Below, piece by piece: positions 20,963-31,388 of a DNA stretch of 64,000 nucleotides. Position numbers and translations under genes: made by a program. Below the pieces are notes generated by a model. That model was not told where the DNA came from. It worked only from the letters and a program-made list of their open reading frames with translations, and made no database searches. How positions within the stretch are numbered: position 1 is the stretch's first letter; the number at the start of each line of letters is the position of its first letter. The stretch is taken from assembly GCA_950022655.1 (NCBI GenBank), contig OX465583.1:11555298-11619297 (forward strand). Direction: 5' to 3'. The DNA is from Alentia gelatinosa. Its lineage: Eukaryota > Annelida > Polychaeta > Phyllodocida > Polynoidae.

Positions 20963-22054
20963 ATGCCGAAAACGAGAGCCTCCCCCGAAGCCGGACCGTC
21001 CAACGCCCCCGAGGCTGAAGACGGGTCCGAAACGACCGTTAAGGAATCTATGACCCAGGGCACCGCCGAACACGTGGCATCGGTCTCGGAGCACGGTTCC
21101 TCTGTAAAGACGTCACGCATCATGGCACTGGAGGAGAATGTAAAGTCCATCCTCACGGCTATCACCAAGATGTCTCGCGAACGGTCGCCATCACGACGGT
21201 CAGCATCACGGGCGTCGATACCTCCAACGGAACCATCAGCGGCGGAAGATAGGACAAGGGACTGGGCGCACGACCAGGCCTCACGGCTACCACCCCCACG
21301 GCAACTCCGTGACCGATACGTCTCTGAGGACTACATCCAGCGCGAGATCGAACGGGAGGCCCTACGGCACGACAGGACGGCCGGTAAGCTTTCAACTGAT
21401 TTGCATACAAACCATCTTATCTCTAAACCGTTCATGTACATTGACCGTGAGGGTGTGTATACCATAAGCCAGAAACTCGAGGTCCGGAGCGCTCTCGGAC
21501 CACTAGAGTACATCGGAGCATTCCTTAACATGATGGAGGACCACTGGGCCGTGCGTGAGGAGGACCGCCGCGACATGTATCGCCACCTCACACAGGTCAC
21601 CACCGATGCCCAGACACGGCCGTGGGCCGGGGTACGGAGGTGGTCCAACCATGTCTTTGATCAAGTAGAAGCCGGACGCCTGTATTGGTCTGACCACGTC
21701 AGAATACAGGACGAGCGCGTCCGGCTCGCCATGACGGCCACGGCAACAACCACGAACAGCCAAGATGTCTCAAAGTCCGGGGCACGGGAGTTGCCTTGCC
21801 GGGCATTTAACTCAGAGAAGGGGTGCCGCCAACGTAACGGCCACCAGGATGGAGCGATAAAGTGGGTACACGTGTGCTCTTTTTGCGACTCCGTAGGCCG
21901 GATGTGCACGCACTCTATCCACGCGTGTAACAGGAAGCTGTCCTACGGAGTCGGTTACGAGAGTGCTGTACCCACACCGACAGCGGCCCCATGCCGAGTC
22001 CCCCCGGCCGGACACGAACTGCGGCCCACACAAGTGCTCCCACAACAAAGTTAA
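20963..22054 (+). CDS. Gag-like protein of second YR element
   Basis: 363 residues from ATG at 20963 (AAAATGCC context). Acidic, Ser/Pro-rich N-terminus with a short helical stretch (about 50-70) and RSPSRRSASR. The central region includes VRRWS (224-228), F232 and E236-A-G-R239. The C-terminal Cys/His cluster has C279, C288 (NSEKGC), H294, H303, C305, C308, H317 and C322. Block order and spacing match the gag of the first YR element despite low overall identity, so both probably share a capsid/nucleocapsid ancestor. It overlaps the next frame by 64 nt. The ORF itself is uninterrupted although the rest of the element is broken. Confidence 0.75.
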   Translation: MPKTRASPEAGPSNAPEAEDGSETTVKESMTQGTAEHVASVSEHGSSVKTSRIMALEENVKSILTAITKMSRERSPSRRSASRASIPPTEPSAAEDRTRDWAHDQASRLPPPRQLRDRYVSEDYIQREIEREALRHDRTAGKLSTDLHTNHLISKPFMYIDREGVYTISQKLEVRSALGPLEYIGAFLNMMEDHWAVREEDRRDMYRHLTQVTTDAQTRPWAGVRRWSNHVFDQVEAGRLYWSDHVRIQDERVRLAMTATATTTNSQDVSKSGARELPCRAFNSEKGCRQRNGHQDGAIKWVHVCSFCDSVGRMCTHSIHACNRKLSYGVGYESAVPTPTAAPCRVPPAGHELRPTQVLPQQS

Positions 22055-24045
22055 AAAAACGCACCCGCCGCGCCCCAGGAGTAGGCGCGGCGCGAGACAC
22101 CACCCCTGCACTCGGTACGCATGCACTCCCGGGCAGGGGGCTGACCAACCTCAGCGAGTGCCACATCTATGACGCAACACCTCCCGGGCACGTGACAACA
22201 ACACCGCGTGTCAAACACGTGGAGCGTGCAGGCACTGACAGCGACCCCGGGGAATACACTCCCACCACTGGCAGCGTTAACGGAGTGGACGAGCAATTGC
22301 CTCGGCAATTACCCCGGGGAGGAATGGATGTTGTGAACCCACCCGACTTCGCCATACTTAGGGAGGTGTGTCAGACCGGGGTGCCGGTCCCCGGGGTACG
22401 GACCGACCCGGCCGCCTTCGCCGGACACAGGCGGGCCCTCTGGCCCCAGTTCGCCGGGCCCGGGCCGCCGGGACACGCCCATATTTACGGTGAAGTAAGG
22501 GATACCGGACTGCCTAACGCATTAGGTGCACGTATTGAGCTTCCCACGGACCTGAACATCCCGGCATGGGTCCGGTACCTCTCCGGCATGCCCGGAAAAC
22601 AGGAACTCCTCGACTTCATCCGGTTCGGGTTTCCCCTCGGGTACCTCGGGCCAGTGAGTGACACCCAGGAGGCACTTAATCACCCCAGTGCCACGGGATT
22701 CCCGGAACAAGTCGACAACTTCATAAGTAAGGAACGGATACACAGCAACCTCATAGGTCCCTTCAACGAGGCCCCGTTTTCTCCGTGGTGTCACGTGTCG
22801 CCGTTGATGACACGCGAGAAGCGGGGAGGGATTGAGCGTCGTGTCATTACTGACATGACGTATCCGAAGGAGAGCAGTGTCAATGCATACATAATAAAGA
22901 ACTCTGTCTTCGGTCAGGAGCGGGAACACGGCCTGCCGACTGTTGACGGCTTCGTCGGCCGCCTGGTGGCCTCGGGGGCCAGGAAGTTATATGAGCACCA
23001 TAGACATTGCTAGAGTGTACAAGAACTTTCGGTGCGATCCTCTGGATTGGCCGTTGCTCTGTTTCGCGTGGAGGGACGGGTACTACTGTGACACGGCGAT
23101 GCTGTTTGGTGCCCGGGCCTTCTCGTATCATATGCAGTGTGTGGCCGATACCATTGTCCAGATGCTGGGACAAGAGGGGGTCGACGCTGCTATGTATCTG
23201 GATGATTTGATAATCCTCTCTCCCAACCGAGGAAAGGCAGCATCAGACTTCGCCATAGCTCGGGAACTGTTCCGGGAATTGGGCCTCCCCGAGGCCACGG
23301 ACAAGGCACAGCCCCCCGAGCAGGTGGTCACGTGGCTCGGAATCATCATCAATGCGCCCGACATGTCCATCACCATTCCCGAGGATAAACTGCAGGATGT
23401 ACGGGAACACGTCAGAACGGTCGCCCGGAAGCGGTCCCTCACCAAACGTCAACTGCAGTCGGTCCTCGGCAAGATACTTCACGTCTCGAAATGCATACGG
23501 CCGGCCAGGCCGTTCGTCAGCAAGTTGTTGGAGGGGCATGTCCGGCTATTATCTTAACATCAACGCCGATATGAGACAAGACCTGGACTGGTTCCTACGG
23601 TTCGCCGACGGCTGGAACGGCCACGCGCTGATGCCTCGAGGCCCCCCAACGAAATGTTTTATCGTGGATGCGTGCCTCTCGGGGATCGGCGGGACTGACG
23701 GCACGTATTTCTACGCGGGACGAGTGTGCCCTACCGTCGACCCCGTGACGTGCATCTCGGAACTCGAGGCCCTTAACACGGTGTACGCCATGAACACGTT
23801 CCTTACGGATCGCGACCGTGGTACACGTGTGGAGGTGTTCTGTGACAACCTGGGGACCGTCCAGGCACTCACCAGCGGGAGGGCACGTAATTCGGTCCTG
23901 GCCGAATGTGCCCGCCAGGCCTGGATGGTTCAGGCGAAACAGCAGGTCGAACTCCTCTACACCCACGTGCCTGGAGTTCTAAATACCGTGGCCGATGCAC
24001 TGAGCAGAGCGCATCTGACCTCGAGGGACTATAATACTGCTGCTA
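21991..24045 (+). pseudogene. Reverse transcriptase / RNase H of second YR element, frameshifted
   Basis: Begins with ATG at 21991, overlapping gag. RT blocks: GPFNEAPFSPW and VSPLMTREKRGG (frame 1, to about 22985); then, after a one-base-type shift, STIDIARVYKNFR (motif A), LFGARAFSYH (motif B) and YLDD (motif C, about 23197-23208), plus VVTWLGIIIN. A second shift near 23530-23550 leads into the RNase H-like part with IVDACLSGIGG (Asp), ISELEALN (Glu), VEVFCDNLGTVQAL (Asp) and VPGVLNTVADALSRA. Unlike the first element, RNase H residues are clear here. The two shifts mean no full product. Confidence 0.8.
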
Positions 24046-24090
24046 TGTACATCACATACCATTCCCTTACAGAGGTCATACCATGTACAC

Positions 24091-24780
24091 ATGCCTCGTT
24101 CATACCAGTCTTGCGTCTTCCATGCAGATCCGGCTCTACTCTCACTCCAGATGAGGGCATCTGCGCGGCAATCAGAGGCACGTGCCCGCGGAACGGTCGC
24201 CAACCAGAAGAGCGCCGTCGCCACGTACCTCGCATTTTGCCGGCGGATGCAAGCCGATCCACAGAGGCCTACAGTCAGCTTCACCACGGCATACCTCGAG
24301 TACGTCGCAGAACACGCCCCGTCGCCGGCAACGGTCGCCAATCAGCTCTCCCATGTGCGGTCGCACCTGCGACTGACGGGGGGCGACGTCGCGCCAACCG
24401 AGGACTTCCGGGTGAAACGGGCACTGGAGGCTATGAAACGAAACAAAGACTATCGGCCCAACGTGAAGCCTCCGGTGCCGATGGTGGTCCTCCAGGCCGC
24501 CCTCGGGGCCCTAACGGATTCTCCAATGCACATCGTGCTGCGGGCGGCCGTCCTGATCATATACTACGCGGCACTGCGACAGAGCGAGGTCGCTCCCCCG
24601 ACGGCGGCCGCACACGATCCGGCGCGACACCTGTCACGCCGAGACGTAGTGGTCTTAAATTCGTCCCCCACCCCCCCCTCTCCTTTTTTCTCTTTACTTG
24701 GCTTCTTGGCATTTTTATTATCATACAATTATCATTGTATTACCTATAATACAATTCAACATTGTATTCTTATCTTATAA
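24091..24780 (+). pseudogene. Tyrosine recombinase, truncated
   Basis: ATG at 24091 follows the RNase H region. The SAM-like core-binding domain (VANQKSAVATYLAFCRRMQ ... SPATVANQLSHVRSHLRL) and the first catalytic arginine in YYAALRQSEV are present. Homology stops at about RRDVVVLNSS (near 24662). The remaining open codons up to 24780 read through a pyrimidine-rich, then AT-rich, unrelated sequence. The HxxR and Tyr residues are missing, so it is inactive. Confidence 0.75.
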
Positions 24781-24968
24781 CTTCATCATAATTGACTTTG
24801 ACTCTAATGTCAATTATCCCATGTATTATTACTTACCTCATATTATTATTTCATTTAACATGTCGTCCAGTAAGGTCGACATAAAATTTTATCTACTACT
24901 TTACTACATAAAATTCAATAAAATTTTATTTTCCCAGCTACTGCTTTCTACTTTCATCCAGGGGTAGG
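24666..24968. other. AT-rich segment replacing the end of the YR element
   Basis: C-rich then T-rich tract followed by sequence rich in TATTAT and ATAAAATTTTAT, ending CAGGGGTAGGG. It may be a 3' untranslated part or foreign insertion; CAGGGGTAG also occurs at the left edge of the element (about 20690), a weak hint of matching ends. Confidence 0.35.
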
Positions 24969-24969
24969 G

Positions 24970-25350
24970 TAATGTGTTACACAATTTGCTTGTTCTTCAC
25001 TCCACCACTTGATTATAGGGATTAGGTGTGACGCCCTCCTGTGCACTAATCTCCGAATCTTGCAAGTCTGGTGGAGGTCTTCTATTGATACATCTCTTGG
25101 ATCCCTAATTTTCATCAATAGTCTACCTCTTAGGTCTCTCACGTTACACGCATGTTAAATACCATGAGAACTGTCCCTTTTCGCCCGGCGTCCACTGAGC
25201 TTCCAATACACGACGAATGGCCTCATGATGCATCTCCGGCAAAAAATCGATATCGTGTTGGAAATTCAACTTTAATCCGAAGCCGATATACTCGAGGATG
25301 CACCCCGATGCGCGCATCTTAGGTTCTATCGTAGGGTATCGGGAGCTCAA
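24970..25350 (-). pseudogene. Unidentified coding remnant
   Basis: Two minus-strand open segments (25350-25144 and 25142-24954) in adjacent frames read like one coding stretch broken by a +1 shift: the first contains HDIDFLPEMHHEAIRRVLEA and GEKGQFSWYL, the second RDPRDVSIEDLHQTCKIRR and HLIPIIKWWSEEQ. Amino-acid composition looks protein-like, but I do not recognise a family. It lies between the truncated YR element and a truncated piggyBac-like MITE, so it may belong to another transposon. Confidence 0.3.
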
Positions 25351-25604
25351 TATTTACAAAATTGTTTTAACAAAGAGATGATAGAGCAACATTCATTAAA
25401 TCCTCAAAGAATGCGGATATGATATCATATTTAGTATTCTGATCAACAGAAATAAAATATTCAGGATTATGTATCGTATCACGGGATTACAAATTCGAAT
25501 TATGAGTTGTGACGATTATAGTATGTGCCCGTCCTTTAACGGGACAAACTGCCACCAGCACCCGTCCTTACAGGAGTAGCTCGGCCACAGGCACCCGTCC
25601 TTAA
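25350..25604 (-). mobile_element. piggyBac-like MITE, left-truncated copy
   Basis: Matches the middle and right part of the MITE at 29720-30083 (ATTTACAAAATTGTTTTAAC, ATAATAGAGCAAYATTCAT-type block, GTGCCCGTCC, GGCACCCGTCCTTAAAGGG) but lacks the left end and palindromic units. The final TTAA is mutated to TAAT. Confidence 0.6.
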
Positions 25605-26606
25605 AGGGTAATTCCACCAGGACGTCCCATGTATGCCGATTATGGCCGATTTGTTGACTCGCCAGGTTGGGATGAATCGTGTGAGAATATCTGGTTGAAT
25701 TGCTGTAGTGGAATAGTCCCCTTTGAGCGATAACAGGGGCTAAGAATGCAGAGGTAAGTGCACGAGCATATCTTACAACTAACAAGATGTATCACGATTC
25801 GTCAAGGAACAGCAAGGTGCTACAAGACACAGCCCGACCTTGCCAGGTAAAAAGAATCGTGGTGGTGGAATCGGCCTATAAACCCTATTGAGGTATCCCA
25901 AAATTCAGTCTGTTTACAAGTTCCGGTGTTCCCTGGTTGCCAACGTTGTATGGTGATAGACCCTTGACCCGTAACCCAGAATTAATTAATGCAGTTTAAC
26001 CGTTTTCAGACATCTTCAAATTGAAATTCTGATGCCAGAAATGGAAATTTCAGCTATTTCTACTTGTATATCCGAAATTATATTCAGTTTCTCCAATTAT
26101 AAATCAGAAAACTGTGGTTGTTGCGTCCGTAGTGTGGCCAGTCTGTCGGGAGCGGAGCTTTTACTTACCCGGGGCGATAATAGGAAGTTTAGTAACCTCT
26201 GGAGGCTCTATAAAAGGGTTAAAATAAGGCGCTCCAGCGTTAACGACTGCCTGTAAAACGTGGGGAGAGGCCCCACAGGACCTCGACTATGAGTAATCGA
26301 TACATCCGGGTGCAATTAAGGAGCAATTCCGGTGTTTTTGTCAACGCGGCTACTACGAAACCCACTTTTCGGCGAGTATTCTCATCCGGTACCGAAATAT
26401 AAACAAAGGAGCCCGAGAGAGTAGGAAAAAAGAGAGAACGAGGCGAAAATAAGGATATAAATAGTACACGGACAGGGAAATGTCATGTCTCGGCTAGGCG
26501 GGCACATTTCCATGGAAGCTCCTCTCATGGAGGGACTTCTCCACCTGTTACCGGGTTCCACGCATCCTCCAGGGGCCCGTTTAATAATCTAGGATCACAT
26601 TTATAT
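25605..26606. other. No recognised feature
   Basis: Unclassified sequence with no coding signal that I trust. Confidence 0.4.
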
Positions 26607-27075
26607 ATAGGGGACAGAGCCATTGTTAGTTCATGAAACAGTCACTAGGTGGTCGGGGGACAGAACCTGCATTCTGGCTCTTTTTTCTTTTTTTAAAATT
26701 CATATTTATTGTATCTCTCGTTACAACGAGTTTTTCTGATACAATCTTCCGGCATACATACAAGAAACGACATTCGACGTAATACAGACAATACCAAATT
26801 CTTACCAAATTCAACTGCCTTTCAATGTTTTACCATGGTTCTGTTTTGACTCTCTACACCCATCCCAGAGCAGGAAGATATAATGATGAAACCCAGGACA
26901 GATGTTTTACACATGGAACACTTATATACATATGTAAGTGGGACTAGAGTTTCCAAATTAGCACTCACTTCTTTTGCACCTCCATTAGTGAAGAACACCT
27001 ACTTTTTCACCTCCATTAGTGAAGAACACCTACTCGGGCGGCGTCATGGCAGCCCCCATGGATCATAGGCTATAT
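26607..27075 (+). repeat. Dispersed repeat, inverted partner at 56468-56850
   Basis: Shares GGGGACAGAG, TCACTAGGTGGTC, CCAAATTCAACTGCC, GTGAAGAACACCTACT and GATCATAGGCTATATGCC with the reverse complement of 56468-56850. This copy has an extra segment of about 120 bp (about 26686-26805) that begins with a T tract and reads, on the minus strand, as AATAAA plus A tail, that is, a small retroposed insertion. Confidence 0.65.
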
Positions 27076-27079
27076 GCCG

Positions 27080-27375
27080 TATAATGAAATTGTTTGTTTT
27101 TTTTACGGAACGAGGCCCCAAGCCAGGTTCCGTAAATAACATCAGTTTTGTAGCATGTACAGGCTTGGTTGGTCTATATATAGTTATTATATAGCCACAA
27201 TTAATCAAAACTTACCAATATTGGCATAGAAGACATGTCAGTGTGAAACCCCACACATTGCTGATGTTTCGATGGGTGCAGTATAACAATGTATTGCACA
27301 GGGTTCAGTATACAATTTATACTGCATAGGCAGCAGCAGTACGTAATTATCAAATATTATGCATGGGTATATGAT
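27080..27375 (-). mobile_element. HINE-like element, degraded, TATATAGTAA class
   Basis: Short hairpin ACGGAACGAGGC...AGGTTCCGT, then the GCTTGGTTGG context shared with 2620-2640, a module starting AGTTATTATATAGCC and ending GGGTATATGATAA. Confidence 0.45.
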
Positions 27376-27531
27376 AAACATGAAGACCCTTTTCTGTACC
27401 TCATACAAGGATTTTCGTTTGATAATATTTAAGTCTCTTCGCTATGACAGTATTAGCCATCCATAAGGTTGTCCGTAAGTGTTGGATAGAGTTGACCCAC
27501 ATTGTCCCTGGTTCTCTATGGCATACTAAAG

Positions 27532-27815
27532 AAGAAGCAACAAATTTTTGGTCAAAGCCGTCGTTCTCCACGAGTTTGATACGGAATGATATAAACAAGG
27601 GGACAGCCGAGTGAATATCACGTAGCATTCAAATGAGTTGGAGAACAACAACTTTGACCAAAACAAGTTGCTTCCAGTATTCATCTCACCCCTGTACACA
27701 ATAAAAGAATTAATGACACACAGGATATGGATCATGGAGAACGGCCTGCAATACTCGTATGGGCATAGAGAACCAATGTTAAGCATATGGGACAAAAATA
27801 CCAGGGTTGAGATAA
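27532..27815 (-). mobile_element. HINE-like hairpin element, stem 3
   Basis: Arms TTTTTGGTCAAAGCCGTCGT and ACAACAACTTTGACCAAAAC, apex GGGGACAGCCGAGTGAATAT. The module runs from TCATCTCACCCCTGTACAC to GGTTGAGATAAA with AATGTTAAGCATATGG. Near-duplicate of 3459-3746. Confidence 0.7.
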
Positions 27816-27993
27816 AGAAAAGGGTCTACATGTACGATCGTGGATTATTAAGCGGGCCCCTGGTCTTGGTCTCCAGGACTGGGCGCTTCTGATGCACCGC
27901 GGCCACAACTAACCATGCTAATAGCACACAATGCGAGCTGCTCCAAGTGGCGCCCAGACTAATGAGTTGCTCATGCCGAATTACCAGCCAGCT

Positions 27994-28511
27994 CACCCTG
28001 CCGCTCCCCGCCCGCAGCTCCCCGCCCGCCGCTGCCCGCCCGTCGCTCCCCGCCCGCCGCTCCCCGCCCGCCCGTCCCCGCCCGCCCGCCGCTCCCCGCC
28101 CGCCGCTGCCCGCCCGCCGCTGCCCGCCCGCCGCTGCCCGCCCGCCGCTCCCCGCCCGCCCGTCTCCCCGTCTCCCCGCCCGCCGCTGCCCGCCCGCCGC
28201 TGCCCGCCCGCCGCTGCCCGCCCGCCCGTCTCCCCGTCTCCCCGCCCGCCGCTGCCCGCCCGCCGCTGCCCGCCCGCCGCTCCCCGTCCACCTCTCCCCG
28301 CCCGCCCGTCTCCCCGTCTCCCCGCCCGCCGCTGCCCGCCCGCCGCTGCCCGCCCGCCGCTGCCCGCCCGCCGCTGCCCGCCCGCCCGTCTCCCCGTCTC
28401 CCCGCCCGCCGCTGCCCGCCCGCCGCTGCCCGCCCGCCGCTGCCCGCCCGCCGCTGCCCGCCCGCCGCTGCCCGCCCGCCGCTGCCCGCCCGCCGCTCCC
28501 CGCCCGCCCGC
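27994..28511. repeat. GC-rich 14-bp minisatellite
   Basis: About 520 bp of tandem CGCCCGCCGCTGCC with variants (CGCTCCC, CGTCTCCC blocks). Almost pure C/G on one strand with strong strand asymmetry. Because 14 is not a multiple of 3 and the array lacks A-containing stop codons, it is open in most frames; the resulting Pro/Arg/Ala or Gly/Arg/Ala frames are not genes. Confidence 0.9.
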
Positions 28512-29045
28512 GGCACATGCTTGCTGTAACTTGCATCTCGTTCTGCATAATTTTACATGAGACCCAAGCCATTGTAAGCCCAAACTTTGGGCATGAGTAT
28601 TAACGGGTCGGGCCTACTGGAGCCTGTGGAAGATAGGGACCTTGATATGTCCCTAACATTTACTCCAGTATGATAAAAGACTTAAAAAACACACAAAAAA
28701 ACCAAAGTTAAACTATCAAAATGATTGTAAAAGAAATCTCTAATTGATTAAACAGGGTTTTGATTTGGCTTCCATATGGAATTCTTTGGAATCTTTACTC
28801 ATATTCTAGAAGTCAAATATTTTGTCTAACTTTTAACATGATTTCTGATAAAATACGTTAAAAATAGAAACAGATAAACTATCCCGATAAATTCAAGATA
28901 AATGTGACAATAAAGCCTATGATATCTGGTTTAATAAGCTACATTTGCAAATCGATATCTTGTTTACAGCCTAAGTTATGATGATATTTGTGCATCAAGT
29001 GAAAAATAAATAGTTTTCAGTCTCCAATATGGTTGCCCGGTCTAT
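28512..29045. other. No recognised feature
   Basis: AT-rich spacer between the minisatellite and a MITE. A related stretch (CCTATGATATCTGGTTT...AAATCGATATCTT) recurs at 29480-29560 on the other side of that MITE. Confidence 0.45.
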
Positions 29046-29046
29046 C

Positions 29047-29426
29047 CCGGCGTTTACCCTAGACGATTCTGGCCAGCGATTCTGGTATTTTGCACCTCCT
29101 GACGACTTTCAGCAATAAAATGATAGAAATCGTCTAATATAAGCGCCAAGCGCGTGGCGACTGTAGATCGTCTGATCACATTAGATTATACAATTAGGCA
29201 TCACCTGACGACTATTGGACACACTCTGACACCCGCGACTAATTCAAGCGGGCTTGAATTAGTCATCTACAGTGTGGCGACTCAGTGAAAACTTATAGTC
29301 GCCAGTGTAAACGCTCGGGTATATTCTGAGGTCAATGACTTTTGCCATGGACGTTGCCCCACCTGACGACTATTGGCCTAAAGATCTACAGTCGCTGCAT
29401 ATTTAGTCGTCTAGTGCAAACGCCGG
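29047..29426. mobile_element. MITE with GTCGTC subterminal motifs
   Basis: Inverted ends CCGGCGTTTACCCTAGACGA and TCGTCTAGTGCAAACGCCGG, 380 bp, with at least eight CGACTA/GTCGTC-type motifs inside, both orientations. A larger rearranged relative is at 47628-48228. The flanks (28850-29040 and 29440-29580) share duplicated sequence blocks. Transposase superfamily unknown. Confidence 0.7.
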
Positions 29427-29719
29427 ATATAGCGGAGAAAGGCAAATCATCTCAATAATTCAAAATATATGTTACAATAAATCCCATGATATCTGGTTTC
29501 ATATGCTACCTTTTGCAAATCGGTATCTTTTTATAGCCTAAGTTATGAGAATGTTTGTGTATCAAGTCAAAAATAACTAGTTTTCCACCCCTAATGTATT
29601 TTTTTTTATTCAGTGAAAAGATATAGATATACATTCGCATACTATCGGCCGTTCTTCCATGCATAACTTAGAAATGTGCAAGTACTCAAAAGACAAAACA
29701 TTCTCACATAGCTTGTTAA

Positions 29720-30083
29720 CCCTTTAAGGATGCATGATGCCTGGAGGCATCACCACACTAAAGACGCATGATGCCTGGAGGCATCACCGCACTAAAGACG
29801 CATGATGCCTTGAGGCATCATTGTCTCAATATTAACAAAAATGTTTTAACAATGAAATAATAGAGCAATATTCATGAAATCTTCGGAAAATGTAGATAGA
29901 ACATCATATTTAGTTTTTCTATTAAAAATAAAATAAAATATTTGTGATTATGTATCAGATTTCATGGTTACAACCTTGGATATCAGTTTTAACCAAAATG
30001 TGCCCGTCCTCCAGCCAGATAGACTGCCACCAGCACCCATCCTTATGGGACTAGCTGGGCTCCAGGCAGCCGTCCTTAAAGGG
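29720..30083 (-). mobile_element. piggyBac-like MITE, copy 2
   Basis: TTAA at 29716-29719 and 30084-30087 flank inverted ends CCCTTTAAGGATG and CGTCCTTAAAGGG. Three tandem GATGCCTGGAGGCATCAC-type palindromic units lie at the left, so it is inverted relative to 19352-19803. Confidence 0.75.
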
Positions 30084-30195
30084 TTAAGAGTGTAATAGTT
30101 CATAACATACAGGTCATCTGACGCTGATGGTTCACGATATGTGGATGAATGACATCCAGCTACAACCTATAATATCGTTCATACCTTTCTCGAAT

Positions 30196-30430
30196 TCAGT
30201 GTTGCGCAGCCTATAGCGGCGAGCGGCCAGGAGCTGGGGTGGAGACGAATGGCTTCATGACGAGGTGGGGTGTTAATCCGCCGCCTACGTGAGGTACCGG
30301 GCATCACTCAAGTGGGCCCCGGCCCGGAAGTGCGCTGCCCCCCCGGTCCGCGGAGGCCGCCCGGGTAGGCGCCCGAGGGAGCCGAAACATACAGACTTCA
30401 GGCCTGGTTAGCGCGGTCATTGCTCAGAGA
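30196..30430. other. GC-rich island of unknown origin
   Basis: About 235 bp of very GC-rich sequence (GCGGCGAGCGGCCAGGAGCT, CGGTCCGCGGAGGCCGCCCG) in an AT-rich setting. No long ORF, no repeat partner in the window. It may be a fragment of a GC-rich retroelement leader or an exon/promoter remnant. Confidence 0.5.
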
Positions 30431-30485
30431 CGCCTACATACGTCTAGAGACGCTCGTAGGTAGTGCCCAGTAAGAGTTCCACATA

Positions 30486-31155
30486 TTTATCCTACCCCTC
30501 ATATAAATCTCCATAGACTTAACATGGTGTGACTGTATGCCACAGTTATGCCATAAAATATTTATATGCCATTGGTGACATATGGTGCTGAAAACATATG
30601 ACAGGACAGGATAAAATCTAAACATCACTCAATTTGAACTGTACCTGAATGAACCTATGCATGTAATTGTCGTTGACTCGAGACTTGAAAAAGAAGTAGC
30701 AATAGTGAACAATTTTTCGATGTAACCCCAAGAAACTTCTTCATTTACCTTTTCTAAGAAAAGGAATAGAAATAATCATAATTGTTAGAGTCTACACTAC
30801 AGGGGTGGCAACTATGTAATTAGTACAGGACAGTTATGAGATGAAAGGTTTAGTTCCAGAATAGCCTAAATGATGTTCAGGTAGTTTTGGTTGTATATAG
30901 TTAACTGGTATAAAAAAGGTGAGCAATGGCAATGACCACATGGTAACAATGAATGTACGGAGAATTGTTTGGCAAAGCTGAAAGTTGTAAGCTGTATGAT
31001 AATGTGGAGAGATTAATAAAAGACTTGCTCAATGAAAAAAAAATTCACTCAATTTCATATAATTGTTTACATGCCGTTAGCTGTCCTCTGCTACAGATAT
31101 CACTCAGCTCCGCTTCGTGAAATCATTCTGCGAAGACCACTCATGCAATATACAC
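30486..31155 (+). mobile_element. HINE-like hairpin element interrupted by a retrocopy
   Basis: Left part 30486-30635: TTTATCCTACCCCTCATATA, CCATAGACTTAACATGG, CAGGATAAAATCTAAAC. Right part 31045-31155: hairpin with apex ATCACTCAGCTCCGCTTCGTG. Collinear with the uninterrupted copy at 12663-12927. The 409-bp insertion is described separately. Confidence 0.7.
30636..31044 (+). mobile_element. Poly(A)-tailed retrocopy in a hairpin element
   Basis: Inserted between two copies of TCACTCAATTT (30625-30635 and 31045-31055), an 11-bp target duplication. It ends with AATAAA at about 31014-31019 and an A tract of nine. Similar in block order to 200-516. No ORF. The features are those of LINE-mediated retroposition of an mRNA 3' end or a truncated LINE. 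Confidence 0.7.
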
Positions 31156-31388
31156 AATCTTATGAAATTTCGTGACATTTCATGATAATCCTGAATTCTA
31201 TCTCCTAAAGATCCTCAATTAAAAAAAAATGTCTAAAGCACTAATGTTAGAATCTATCCCTAAATAAATCTATTTATTGTTATTCTATTTTGTATACAAC
31301 ATAAATCATTATGTCACTGATGATATATTTGTATAGTACTATGTAAAGATCTGAAGCGTTGTACAAAACTATCATCGAGGATATCTGG

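Larger units (their letters stand above)
20690..24665 (+). mobile_element. Second YR retrotransposon, degenerate (DIRS/Ngaro group)
   Basis: GC-rich block with gag-like, RT, RNase H and partial tyrosine recombinase in the same order as the 5825-10361 element but much diverged. Two frameshifts break the polymerase, and the recombinase ends before its HxxR and Tyr motifs where base composition abruptly becomes AT-rich (24665). No split or inverted terminal repeats were found, so subclass is uncertain. Left edge is approximate, set by the composition change near CAGGGGTAGTC. Confidence 0.75.

Noticed and set aside
23979..24341. 120-codon minus-strand frame
   Set aside because: Shadow of the GC-rich recombinase coding region of the second YR element.
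20690..24968. Inverted or split terminal repeats for the second YR element
   Set aside because: Only the short CAGGGGTAG is shared between the two edges; that is too short to call a repeat.
27826..28603. Several overlapping 180-250-codon Pro/Arg/Ala or Gly/Arg frames on both strands
   Set aside because: All lie in the 14-bp GC minisatellite, which lacks stop codons; the frames shift with every unit.
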